The translations under genes and the position numbers were made by a program. Of a stretch of 64,000 nucleotides of DNA, positions 50,885 to 58,001 are shown piece after piece. This DNA is from Nonomuraea jabiensis (GTDB lineage Bacteria > Actinomycetota > Actinomycetes > Streptosporangiales > Streptosporangiaceae), in contig NZ_JACHMB010000001.1 of the NCBI RefSeq assembly GCF_014204795.1, positions 11,296,501-11,360,500 on the forward strand. The letters run 5' to 3'. The number at the start of each line of letters is the position of its first letter. Positions within the stretch are counted from its first letter, which is position 1. Below the pieces are notes generated by a model that did no database searches, had not been told where the DNA came from, and saw only the letters and a list, made by a program, of their open reading frames with translations.

Positions 50885-51220
50885 TCAGGCTCGCTTGTCG
50901 GCCTGGGCGGCGCTGGCGCGCAGCCTGGCGGCCTGCTCCTCGAGCTGCCTGGCCTGCTCCTCCGCGGAGAGCGCAGGGGCGGCCTGGATCTGCGAGGGCT
51001 GCGCCGGCTGGGGCTGCGGCTGAGCCGGGGCCTGCGCCTGCGCCTGCGCCTGGACGGTGTGGGTGTCCTCGTCGTCGTCGCGGAGCTTGGCCGTCTCGGA
51101 CTTGAAGATGCGCAGCGACCTGCCGACGCCGCGGGCCATCTCGGGCAGCTTCTTGGCGCCGAACAGCAGGACGAGCACCAGCGCGATGATCAGAAGTTCG
51201 GGGACTCCGAGATTCGACAT
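50885..51220 (-). CDS. tatA: Sec-independent protein translocase TatA
   Basis: A 111-residue TatA-type subunit. The short N-terminal span (VPELLIIALVLVLLFGAKKLPEMARG) with the FGAKKLPE hinge and the amphipathic helix (VGRSLRIFKSE) are diagnostic. The C-terminal half is a low-complexity Gln/Ala/Pro stretch followed by a coiled-coil-like SAEEQARQLEEQAARLRASA. TatA oligomers form the transport pore with TatC. ATG 51220 is standard for the family. It is placed in the conserved pafB-pafC-x-tatA-tatC order. Confidence 0.95.
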   Translation of the reverse strand: MSNLGVPELLIIALVLVLLFGAKKLPEMARGVGRSLRIFKSETAKLRDDDEDTHTVQAQAQAQAPAQPQPQPAQPSQIQAAPALSAEEQARQLEEQAARLRASAAQADKRA

Positions 51221-51250
51221 GAAACGCCCTTTTCTAGCGAGTGCCTTTTT

Positions 51251-51455
51251 TCAGCCACGATCGTACGCTGCCTGAGGCGTGGTCTCACCCCCCTGGCCCG
51301 CCAATCTGGCCCGCCGCGGCTCCAGCTGAGCCGTCGCCTCGGCGATTTCCCTCTTCAGAGTACGTGCCGCCACGACGACGCGGGCACCCGCGACCCCGAC
51401 CACGCCGAGCCCCGCCACGCACAGCCCGCCCGCCCGCCACGTAGATCCACGTCAT
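51251..51455 (-). pseudogene. Small membrane-protein gene out of frame at a GGGC repeat
   Basis: ATG 51455 overlaps the pafC stop (ATGA) and opens MTWIYVAGG. After a run of tandem GGGC units (51425-51438) a different frame carries LCVAGLGVVGVAGARVVVAA then RTLKREIAEATAQLEPRRAR to a stop at 51251. The distance from start to stop is 205 bases, one more than a multiple of 3. Removing a single 4-base GGGC unit would join both parts into a 66-residue protein with one membrane span and a coiled, charged tail. The break is either slippage in vivo, an assembly error, or phase-variable expression. Confidence 0.65.
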
Positions 51456-52417
51456 GACTGGTGAGCGTACAGGGCCAGGGCCCGCTCGGCCTCCTGGCGC
51501 ACGGTCTCGGCCATCTCGGGGGGAGAGACGACCCGGCCGGTGTCGCCCAGGCGCAGCGCCAGCTTGAGGATCCAGTCCTCGTCGCGGGCCCGCAGCGCCA
51601 CCCGCAGCCGCCCCTCGCCGAGCTCGGTGACCTGCTCGCACGGGTAGTACTCGGCCACCCACCGCCCGGCGGCGCTGAGCTCCAGCTCGACCAGCTCGTC
51701 AGTGGGCGAGGGCCGGAAGACGCCCTGGGTGACGTCGATGGGCTCGGCCTCGGCCGGCGGGTCGGCGGGCACGTCGAGCACCTCCACGCCGAGCATCCGG
51801 TCGAGCCTGAACAGCCGCATCGCCTCGGCCCGGTAGCACCAGCCCTCCAGGTAGGTGCGGCCGTCGACGACCACGACCCGCGTGGGGTCGACCTCGCGCG
51901 GCGTCACCTCGTCGCGCCCGGGCACGTAGTAGCGCAGCGACAGCCGCCGGCCCCTGGTGAGCCCCTCGCGCACGCGCGGCAGCGCGTCCGGCGCGGCGTC
52001 CACGTCGACCGCGAGCTGGCTGCTGAGGGTGGCGGCGCCCTCGCCGGCGGCCCGCTCCAGCTTGGCCGTCACGCGGGGCAGCGCGTCCCCCGGAACCTCG
52101 GCGAGCTCGGGGGTCGCCGCCAGCATGCGCAGCGCGACCAGCAGCGCGCTGGCCTCGTCGATGCCCAGCCGCAGCGGCCTGGCGATGGTCTCGGCGTTGT
52201 CGATGATGATCTCGCCGCCGTCCCAGGAGACGTCGATGAGGTCGCCGGGGGTGTGGCCGGGCAGGCCGCACATCCACACCAGCTGCAGGTCGTCGATGAG
52301 CTGCTTCTCGCTCAGCCCGAACACCGCGGCCACCTCGTCGACCTGCGCCCCCGGGTGGGACATCAGGTACGGCACCAGCGCCAGCAGCCTGGGCAGCCGG
52401 TCGGCCGACCCGCTCAT
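51452..52417 (-). CDS. pafC: Proteasome accessory factor PafC, WYL-domain regulator
   Basis: A 321-residue regulator with an N-terminal winged helix (about residues 8-65, LLALVPYLMSHPGAQVDEVA then AVFGLSEKQLIDDLQ), a middle WYL domain with the RRLSLRYYVPGRDEVTPREV and GRTYLEGWCYRAEAMRLFRLDRM pattern, and a C-terminal WCX extension. In mycobacteria PafB and PafC form a heterodimer that activates the LexA-independent DNA-damage response. ATG 52417 has GAGGAG upstream; it starts 13 bases after the pafB stop. Its stop overlaps the next small gene's start. Confidence 0.93.
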   Translation of the reverse strand: MSGSADRLPRLLALVPYLMSHPGAQVDEVAAVFGLSEKQLIDDLQLVWMCGLPGHTPGDLIDVSWDGGEIIIDNAETIARPLRLGIDEASALLVALRMLAATPELAEVPGDALPRVTAKLERAAGEGAATLSSQLAVDVDAAPDALPRVREGLTRGRRLSLRYYVPGRDEVTPREVDPTRVVVVDGRTYLEGWCYRAEAMRLFRLDRMLGVEVLDVPADPPAEAEPIDVTQGVFRPSPTDELVELELSAAGRWVAEYYPCEQVTELGEGRLRVALRARDEDWILKLALRLGDTGRVVSPPEMAETVRQEAERALALYAHQS

Positions 52418-52430
52418 CTCAGCTCCTCTG

Positions 52431-53405
52431 TCATGCCATTGCCCCCTTCAGTCGGCGGATGACGGCCTCGCGGGCGTCCGGCGGCCCGACGACCTCCACG
52501 TCGGCGCCGAGGCTGGCCATCCAGCCGGCCAGGCGTTCGGGGTCGGTGAAGGGCAGGTCGGCCTCGTCCCACCCGGCGTCCCCCGTACGCACGGCCGAGG
52601 CGAGCTGCCGCAGCCCCTCGCACGTGCCCTGGCGGACGCGGACGACGGCCACCCGCTCGTCCGTCGAGTCGTCGGGAAAGCCGACCATACCCCGGAGATC
52701 GACCCCTTCGGGCACCTCGACCGCGCCGGGCCGGCCCATGACGGTGACCTGGCCGGTGACGCGGCTGAGCCGGAAGACGCGCGGCGCCTGCCGGTCGCGG
52801 TCGAACCCGGCCACGTACCAGCGGCCGTTGCGGCTGACCACGCCCCACGGCTCGACGGTGCGGGCGCGCACGCTCTCGCTGCCGGCGCTGCGGTAGTCGA
52901 AGCGCACCACGCGCCGGTCGCGCACGGCGTCCCACAGCGCGGGGAAGGCCGGGTCGCGGGTGTCCACGCGCAGCTCCAGCGCGCCGCCGCCCATGACCCC
53001 GCCCATGGACGGGCCGACGGGCTGCTCGGTGGCCACGCCGCCGGCGCGCAGCTTCAGCAGCGCCCCCGAGGCGGCCTCGGCCAGGCTGGCCCGCTGCCAC
53101 ACCTGCGCGGCCAGGCCGAGCACGGCGGCCTCGTCGGGCTCCAGGGTGATCTCCGGCAGCTCGTACGACTCGCGCTCGATCCGGTAGCCCGGCTCGTCCT
53201 CCCAGGGGTCGCGCACCACGTCGATGGGGATGCCGATCTCGCGCAGCTCGTTCTTGTCACGCTCGAACATGCGCTGGAACGCCTCGTCGCCGTCGCGGTC
53301 GTAGCCGGGGACGGCCTGGCGGATCTGCTCGGCCGACAGTGGCCTCCGGGTGGCGAGCAGGCAGATCACCAGATTGAGCAACCGTTCGGTCTTCCGGCGC
53401 GACAT
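52431..53405 (-). CDS. pafB: Proteasome accessory factor PafB, WYL-domain regulator
   Basis: A 324-residue partner of PafC with the same layout: winged helix (MSRRKTERLLNLVICLLATR then RPLSAEQIRQAVPGY), WYL domain (DRRVVRFDYRSAGSESVRAR, then GRWYVAGFDRDRQAPRVFRL) and WCX end (PFTDPERLAGWMASLGADVE). It is the first gene of the pafBC-tat-dagK operon. ATG 53405 follows GGAGGAG by 8 bases and begins at the conserved MSRRKTERLL. It is divergent from the DUF3866 gene with only 38 bases between. Likely function: activator of DNA-repair genes after damage, sensing single-stranded DNA or a similar signal. Confidence 0.93.
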   Translation of the reverse strand: MSRRKTERLLNLVICLLATRRPLSAEQIRQAVPGYDRDGDEAFQRMFERDKNELREIGIPIDVVRDPWEDEPGYRIERESYELPEITLEPDEAAVLGLAAQVWQRASLAEAASGALLKLRAGGVATEQPVGPSMGGVMGGGALELRVDTRDPAFPALWDAVRDRRVVRFDYRSAGSESVRARTVEPWGVVSRNGRWYVAGFDRDRQAPRVFRLSRVTGQVTVMGRPGAVEVPEGVDLRGMVGFPDDSTDERVAVVRVRQGTCEGLRQLASAVRTGDAGWDEADLPFTDPERLAGWMASLGADVEVVGPPDAREAVIRRLKGAMA

Positions 53406-53443
53406 CTGCCTCACTCCTCCTGCATCGACGCTACCCTGCCCCC

Positions 53444-54511
53444 GTGATCAGATGGCGCAAGGGCGAGGTTGTACGGATCCGGCGCGAGTGGCCGGGAGCG
53501 GTGGAGCTGGACGTCGCCGTCCCCGAAGGGGAGTGCCGGGCGCTGGCGTATCCGCCGTTGGTGGGCCGCCCGGAACCCGGCGACGAGGTGCTGCTCAACA
53601 CGACGGCACTCGCGATGGGTCTCGGTACGGGAGGTTACGCCATGGTGGTGGCCGTCCCGAACCGTTTGCCGCAAGATCCCGCGGGTCCGGGCCACCTGGT
53701 GAAGGCCCGCTACACGCCGCTGCAGGCCACGGTGCTGGGCGCCGACGAGCAGGACTCCCCGCATCACGACAGATTGCGCGAGGCCGACTCGCTCGACGGG
53801 ATGCCGGTGGTGGTGGCCGACCTGCACTCGGCGCTGGCGCCGATCCTGTGCGGCCTGTACGCCGACCGGCCCGGCACGCGGGTGGCGTACGTGATGCAGG
53901 ACGGCGGCGCGCTGCCGGTGTGGTTCTCGATGGCGGCGGCCCGGTTGCGGGAGATCGGCTGGCTGGCGGGCGTGGTGACGGTCGGGCAGTCGTTCGGCGG
54001 CGACGTGGAGGCGGTCACCGTCCACACGGGGCTGCTGGCGGCCCGGCACGTGCTGGAGGCCGACGTGGCGATCGTCGCGCAGGGCCCGGGCAACCTGGGC
54101 ACGGGCACCAGGTGGGGCTTCTCCGGGGTGTCGGCGGGCGAGGCGGTCAACGCGGCGGGCGTGCTCCGCGGCCGCCCGGTGGCGGCGCTGCGGGTCAGCG
54201 AGGGCGACCGGCGCGAGCGCCACTACGGGGTCTCGCACCACTCGCTGACCGCCTACGGCCGGGTCGCCCTGACGCCCGCCGACGTGCCGGTGCCGGAGCT
54301 GCCCGGGGAGTTCGGCGAGCGGGTCAGGGACCAGTCGGAGCTGCTGGCCGTCCGGCACCGCCTGGTGCCGGTGCCGGTGGAGGGCCTGCACGAGGCGCTG
54401 CGGGAGTCCCCGGTGCGCCTGTCGACGATGGGCAGGGGCCTGGAGGAGGACCTGCCCTACTTCCTGGCCTCGGCGGCGGCGGGCAGGCTGGCGGCCTCGC
54501 TGCTGTCGTAG
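53444..54511 (+). CDS. DUF3866 family protein
   Basis: A 355-residue conserved protein of the actinobacterial DUF3866 family, whose function is unknown. It begins IRWRKGEVVRIRREWPGAVE and has characteristic segments MVVAVPNRLPQDPAG, LGADEQDSPHH, the VVVADLHSALAP block and GPGNLGTGTRWGFSGVSAGE. GTG 53444 is at the predicted transcription start: TACCCT (53432-53437) lies 6 bases upstream, so it is a leaderless mRNA. The last 55 bases overlap the convergent DUF3291 gene. Its constant neighbourhood with pafB in actinobacteria suggests a linked, unstudied role. Confidence 0.88.
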   Translation: MIRWRKGEVVRIRREWPGAVELDVAVPEGECRALAYPPLVGRPEPGDEVLLNTTALAMGLGTGGYAMVVAVPNRLPQDPAGPGHLVKARYTPLQATVLGADEQDSPHHDRLREADSLDGMPVVVADLHSALAPILCGLYADRPGTRVAYVMQDGGALPVWFSMAAARLREIGWLAGVVTVGQSFGGDVEAVTVHTGLLAARHVLEADVAIVAQGPGNLGTGTRWGFSGVSAGEAVNAAGVLRGRPVAALRVSEGDRRERHYGVSHHSLTAYGRVALTPADVPVPELPGEFGERVRDQSELLAVRHRLVPVPVEGLHEALRESPVRLSTMGRGLEEDLPYFLASAAAGRLAASLLS

Positions 54512-54936
54512 GAGTCCTTGAACGTGAACGCCTCGGGGCTCGGCCCCTCGGCCCTGAGGCGCTCCAGCCGCGCCATGCCCTCGGCCAGCGACGGGATGTG
54601 ACCCTCGGGGACCCACCACATCACCATGTACGGCTCCGCGATGCGCAGGAACCACTCCCTGCGCCGGCGCAGCACGCCCAGATGAACGCTGCGGTAGGTG
54701 TAGTTCCACAGGGTGTCCAGCGACTCCCACACCGAGAAGTTGATCAGCAGGTGGTCGCCGTAGTCGTGGATGACGGTGGCGGTGGGGTCGCTCTCGCTCT
54801 CCTTCAGCCGCCACACGAACCCGGGGGACTCGTCGGCGACGGCGTTGATGGGCTCGAGGAGGGCGACGAACTCGGCGAGGTCCTGACTGTCGATGGGCGC
54901 GCGCAGATGGGCGATGTTCAGCTCAGCGAGATGCAT
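54457..54936 (-). CDS. DUF3291 family protein
   Basis: A 159-residue protein of the DUF3291 family, a dimeric alpha/beta-barrel type domain related to antibiotic-biosynthesis monooxygenase folds. Diagnostic segments are HLAELNIAHLRAPIDSQDL, ESPGFVWRLKES, then INFSVWESLDTLWNYTYRSV and MVMWWVPEGHIPSLAEGMAR. Function is unknown; a heme- or small-molecule-binding role is possible. ATG 54936 is used; a GTG at 54948 is the alternative. It follows the HTH regulator gene on the same strand with about 33 bases between and probably forms an operon with it. Confidence 0.85.
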   Translation of the reverse strand: MHLAELNIAHLRAPIDSQDLAEFVALLEPINAVADESPGFVWRLKESESDPTATVIHDYGDHLLINFSVWESLDTLWNYTYRSVHLGVLRRRREWFLRIAEPYMVMWWVPEGHIPSLAEGMARLERLRAEGPSPEAFTFKDSYDSSEAASLPAAAEARK

Positions 54937-54969
54937 GACGCTCAGCACACCACCCGTCCGCCTTCTATG

Positions 54970-55614
54970 TCAATCCTCATTTATTTTAGAGAGGGAGACG
55001 CAGCACTCCCCCGGCCGCGGATCGAGCCTGGCCCGGCCCGGCTCGTCGCCGAGCCCTTCGAGCAGCCCCTGGCACAGGGCCAGGTTCATGGAGCACACCA
55101 GCAGCGGCTGCTCCTCGGCCAGCACGTGGAAGGGGCAGTTGCGCAACCGCAGCGCGCCGCCCTCCTCGTACGGCTCGTAGCCGCGCTCCCTGAGCACCCG
55201 CTCGACGGGCTCACCGGCGTGCCCCTTGGCCAGCCGGGCCCCGGCCTCGCGCGCCGCCCGCTCGGCCCGCTCCTCGGCGCCCAGCGCGTCGACGACCTCG
55301 GCCAGGACCGAGGCGAGGGCGGCGTAGTCGCGCGGCGGCAGGCTCACCGACCGCTCGCCCCTGGCCCGGCGGTAGACCTTGGCGGGCCGGCCGCTGCCCG
55401 GCCCCTTCTTCTCCTGCTGCCGGAACCCGCTCTCCAGCAGCCCGGCCTCGACGAGCTTGTCGAGGTGATGGCCGGCGAGGGTCCTGGAGACGCCCGCGGC
55501 CTCGGCCGCCTCACCCCTGCCCACGTCGCCGCCGCGGGCCGCGACGGCCGCGTACAGGCTGCGGCGTACGGGGTCGTGCAGGAGGGCCAGCGCGTCGAGG
55601 TCGTCGCTACTCAC
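54970..55614 (-). CDS. Winged-helix regulator with C-terminal Cys cluster
   Basis: A 214-residue regulator. A winged helix (about residues 8-85, LLHDPVRRSLYAAVAARGGD ... VSRTLAGHHLDKLVEAGLLE) carries a basic wing (QQEKKGPGSGRPAKVYRRA). The C-terminal domain has Cys160, Cys174, Cys181 and the pair Cys204-Cys205 (NCPFH, VCSMNLALC, GECCV), reminiscent of the [FeS]-sensing SufR-type domain though the spacing differs. An iron-sulfur or redox sensor is inferred. GTG 55614 lies 6 bases after TAGACT (55626-55621), so its mRNA is leaderless. It is followed by DUF3291, which it may control. Confidence 0.82.
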   Translation of the reverse strand: MSSDDLDALALLHDPVRRSLYAAVAARGGDVGRGEAAEAAGVSRTLAGHHLDKLVEAGLLESGFRQQEKKGPGSGRPAKVYRRARGERSVSLPPRDYAALASVLAEVVDALGAEERAERAAREAGARLAKGHAGEPVERVLRERGYEPYEEGGALRLRNCPFHVLAEEQPLLVCSMNLALCQGLLEGLGDEPGRARLDPRPGECCVSLSKINED

Positions 55615-55623
55615 AACGGGAGT

Positions 55624-55980
55624 CTATGAAAGCTTCCGCTCCACGTGCTTGTACGTGCACGCGCGGCTGGCGTTGGACGGGACGTTGCCGTACCTGCGCC
55701 AGCACGCCCCCTTCTTGATCACCCAGATGTCGACCCACTCGGGCGCGTGGTAGCGGCGGTAGGTGGCCTGGGCGTTCTTCAGCACGCGGGCGGCCACGGC
55801 CTTGGCCTGGGCCTTGCTGGAGGCGGAGGTGTTCACCCACGTCGTGCCGGCGTCGCCGCCCACGACGCAGGGCTTCTTGACGCCCTTGCAGAAGGGCGGG
55901 CCGCCGGCGGCGGAGGCGGCCGTGGCGCCGCCGAGGAGGACGGCTAAGGCGGAGGCGATGACCAGGAATGCACGGATCAT
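55624..55980 (-). CDS. Small secreted protein, 118 aa
   Basis: A signal peptide (IRAFLVIASALAVLLGGATA, cleavage after ASA near residue 25) precedes a mature part of about 93 residues with a Cys-rich start (FCKGVKKPCVVGG), an Ala/Lys helix (SSKAQAKAVAARVLKNAQAT) and an aromatic end (WVDIWVIKKGACWRRYG ... ACTYKHVERK). Four Cys suggest two disulfides. Family not recognised. ATG 55980 has AGGA 8 bases upstream; an ATG at 55989 is possible. It lies 15 bases after the FKBP gene on the same strand, so it is probably cotranscribed. Confidence 0.68.
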   Translation of the reverse strand: MIRAFLVIASALAVLLGGATAASAAGGPPFCKGVKKPCVVGGDAGTTWVNTSASSKAQAKAVAARVLKNAQATYRRYHAPEWVDIWVIKKGACWRRYGNVPSNASRACTYKHVERKLS

Positions 55981-55995
55981 GAGGATCATCCTGCC

Positions 55996-56895
55996 TCAAT
56001 AGGCGGCGATGACGTCCACGACGTAGACGAGCGTGTCGGTGCCCGTGATGCCGCGGGCGGGGTCGCCGGCGGGGCCGTAGCCGTAGGAGGGCGGGACGAC
56101 CATCAGGACCCGGCTGCCGGCGGGCACCCCGACCAGGGCCGCCTCCCACCCCTTGGGCACGCCGCCGTCGCCGATCCTGAACGCCTTGGGCCGGCCGCTC
56201 GTCCAGGTGGCCTCGAAGACGCGGCGGCGGCTCCAGATCGCGCCCTCGTACTGGGCGACCACGAGCTGCCCCGCCCGCGTGCCGCGCCCCTGACCCCTGG
56301 CCAGCACCTTGGCCTCGAACGCGGCCGGCGGGGCGGTGGCGGGCACCTCCAGCCCGGGCGGGGCGCCGGCGCCGACGCGCACGCCCGCCAGCGAGCCGCC
56401 GCCCGCCTCGACCGAGGCGCCCCTGGGGTGGGCGCCGAGGATGTCGACGACGTAGACCATCTCGTCATCCGGGCCGACGCCGGGCGGCAGGCGCGCGCCA
56501 CGGCGTTGATCGGGCGGAAGGGCGGCCAGGACCCTGCTGCCGACCCTGCGGCCCCGCAGCGCCCCGTCCAGCCCCGGCGGCAGCTCCCCCAGCGGGAACG
56601 CGGCCGGGGTGCCGCGGTCGAAAGTGGAGTCGACCAGGCGGTTGTCCCCGCCGTCCCAGACGTGCGCGGTGTACTGGACGATCGCCGTGTCGTCCGCGCC
56701 GAGCCGGGCGCCGTCGCCGCTCGCCAGCTCCTCGACCTTGAGCCCGGCCGCCGGTGCGCCGCCCGCGAACGTGATCGTCGGCCTGGCCCCGAACGGGCCG
56801 TCCACCGTCATGCCCGGATCGCGCGCCACCCCGCCCGAGCAGCCGGCCAGCAGGAGCAGGACCGGCAGTAACGCGGCGGTACGGCGGTGCGGCAT
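55996..56895 (-). CDS. FKBP-type peptidyl-prolyl isomerase lipoprotein, tandem domains
   Basis: A 299-residue lipoprotein with lipobox LLAGC near residue 18 and two FKBP-like domains. The first (about 50-150) has AIVQYTAHVWDG ... LDGALRGRRVGSRVLAALPP. The second (about 195-299) has LVVAQYEGAIWSRRRVFEA and GWEAALVGVPAGSRVLMVVP then PSYGYGPAG, DTLVYVVDVIAAY. The second keeps more active-site aromatic residues and is the better candidate for catalysis. It would aid folding outside the membrane. ATG 56895 follows GGGAGG by 4 bases. Paralogue of the next gene, from which it probably arose by duplication. Confidence 0.88.
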   Translation of the reverse strand: MPHRRTAALLPVLLLLAGCSGGVARDPGMTVDGPFGARPTITFAGGAPAAGLKVEELASGDGARLGADDTAIVQYTAHVWDGGDNRLVDSTFDRGTPAAFPLGELPPGLDGALRGRRVGSRVLAALPPDQRRGARLPPGVGPDDEMVYVVDILGAHPRGASVEAGGGSLAGVRVGAGAPPGLEVPATAPPAAFEAKVLARGQGRGTRAGQLVVAQYEGAIWSRRRVFEATWTSGRPKAFRIGDGGVPKGWEAALVGVPAGSRVLMVVPPSYGYGPAGDPARGITGTDTLVYVVDVIAAY

Positions 56896-56994
56896 CGGTC
56901 CTCCCACGCGGCGGGGCTGAGCGTGGCGATGCTACCGCGCCCGGCCCCGTCCTGCCGTGTCCGGCCCGCGCGCGGGCCGGACGGGAGAGTCGGT

Positions 56995-57927
56995 TCAGGA
57001 GGCGCCGAGGATGTCCACCACGAACACGAGGGTGCTCTTGGCGGGGATGCCCTGCTGCGCCTGGTCCCCGTAGCCGAGGTCCGGCGGGATGCTCATCACG
57101 ACCCGGCTGCCGACGGGCACCCCGGCCAGGCCCTGCTGCCAGCCCTTGATGACCCCCGACAGCGGGAACTCGGCCGGCTGGCCCCGCTCCCAGCTGGAGT
57201 CGAACTGCTTGTCGCTGCCCCACAGCTTGCCCGTGTAGTGGACGGTGAGCGTCTGGCTCGCCTCCACCTTCGGGCCGGTGCCCTCGATGAGGGTCTTGAC
57301 GACGAGCTTGTCCGACGGCTTGTCGCCGGTCTTCGTGGTCAGCGTGGGCGCCTTGTCGCCGCCCGGGTTGTCGACCTTGACGCCCTTGAGGCTCTCGCCG
57401 GTCTCCTTGCCGGTGGCGGCCTTCAGCGGCGGCGGCTGGGTGCCGACGATGTCGAACACGAACACCTTGGTCGGCTCGGCCGGCTGCTGCGTGGCCTGCT
57501 GCTGGGCGACACTGTCGTTGGCGAGCACGGCCAGCAGCCGCCCGCCGTGCTTGACCTTGGTGAAGCCCTCCTGCAGCACCTGCGGGATCTGCTGGTCGAC
57601 CGCGATCGTCTCGGGCTTCTTGGTGTCGTACGAGGAGCCCTGGACCGCGTTGCCCTTGCCGTCCCAGTTGTAGACGGTCAGGTTGACGATCACGCGGTCG
57701 CCGGACTTGATCCCGTCACCGGTGCCCGGCTGGATCACCTCGTACGACGACTTGGTGGCGGGCGTGCCGGCGGGGAAGGTCACCGTGGGCTTGGCGCCCA
57801 CGTCACCGGTGACCTTGACCCCCGACCCGGCGCCGGCGGCGCCGGTGCTCGCGCCGTTGTCGGAGCCGCAGGCGGCGGCGAACAGGATCAGTGGCACGGC
57901 GGCCAGTACGGCCAGAGCGCGGCGCAT
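56995..57927 (-). CDS. FKBP-type peptidyl-prolyl isomerase lipoprotein, tandem domains
   Basis: A 310-residue lipoprotein. Signal and lipobox FAAAC end at Cys20. Two FKBP-like domains follow: the first (about 45-165) is divergent (VIVNLTVYNWDGKGNAVQGS), the second (about 205-310) keeps the canonical pattern LTVHYTGKLW, KQFDSSWERGQP, IKGWQQGLAGVPVGSRVVMS, IPPDLGYGDQ and TLVFVVDILGA. Active-site Tyr, Phe/Asp and Trp positions are present in the second. It lies just downstream of pafA with 74 bases between, a linkage conserved in actinobacteria. It is an extracytoplasmic folding catalyst. Confidence 0.92.
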   Translation of the reverse strand: MRRALAVLAAVPLILFAAACGSDNGASTGAAGAGSGVKVTGDVGAKPTVTFPAGTPATKSSYEVIQPGTGDGIKSGDRVIVNLTVYNWDGKGNAVQGSSYDTKKPETIAVDQQIPQVLQEGFTKVKHGGRLLAVLANDSVAQQQATQQPAEPTKVFVFDIVGTQPPPLKAATGKETGESLKGVKVDNPGGDKAPTLTTKTGDKPSDKLVVKTLIEGTGPKVEASQTLTVHYTGKLWGSDKQFDSSWERGQPAEFPLSGVIKGWQQGLAGVPVGSRVVMSIPPDLGYGDQAQQGIPAKSTLVFVVDILGAS

Positions 57928-58001
57928 GGGTTTCCCTCGGGAAGACGGCAGATTCGCGTCACCCTATCCGACATCCGGGTAGGCCCGAGGTAAACCACGC
58001 G

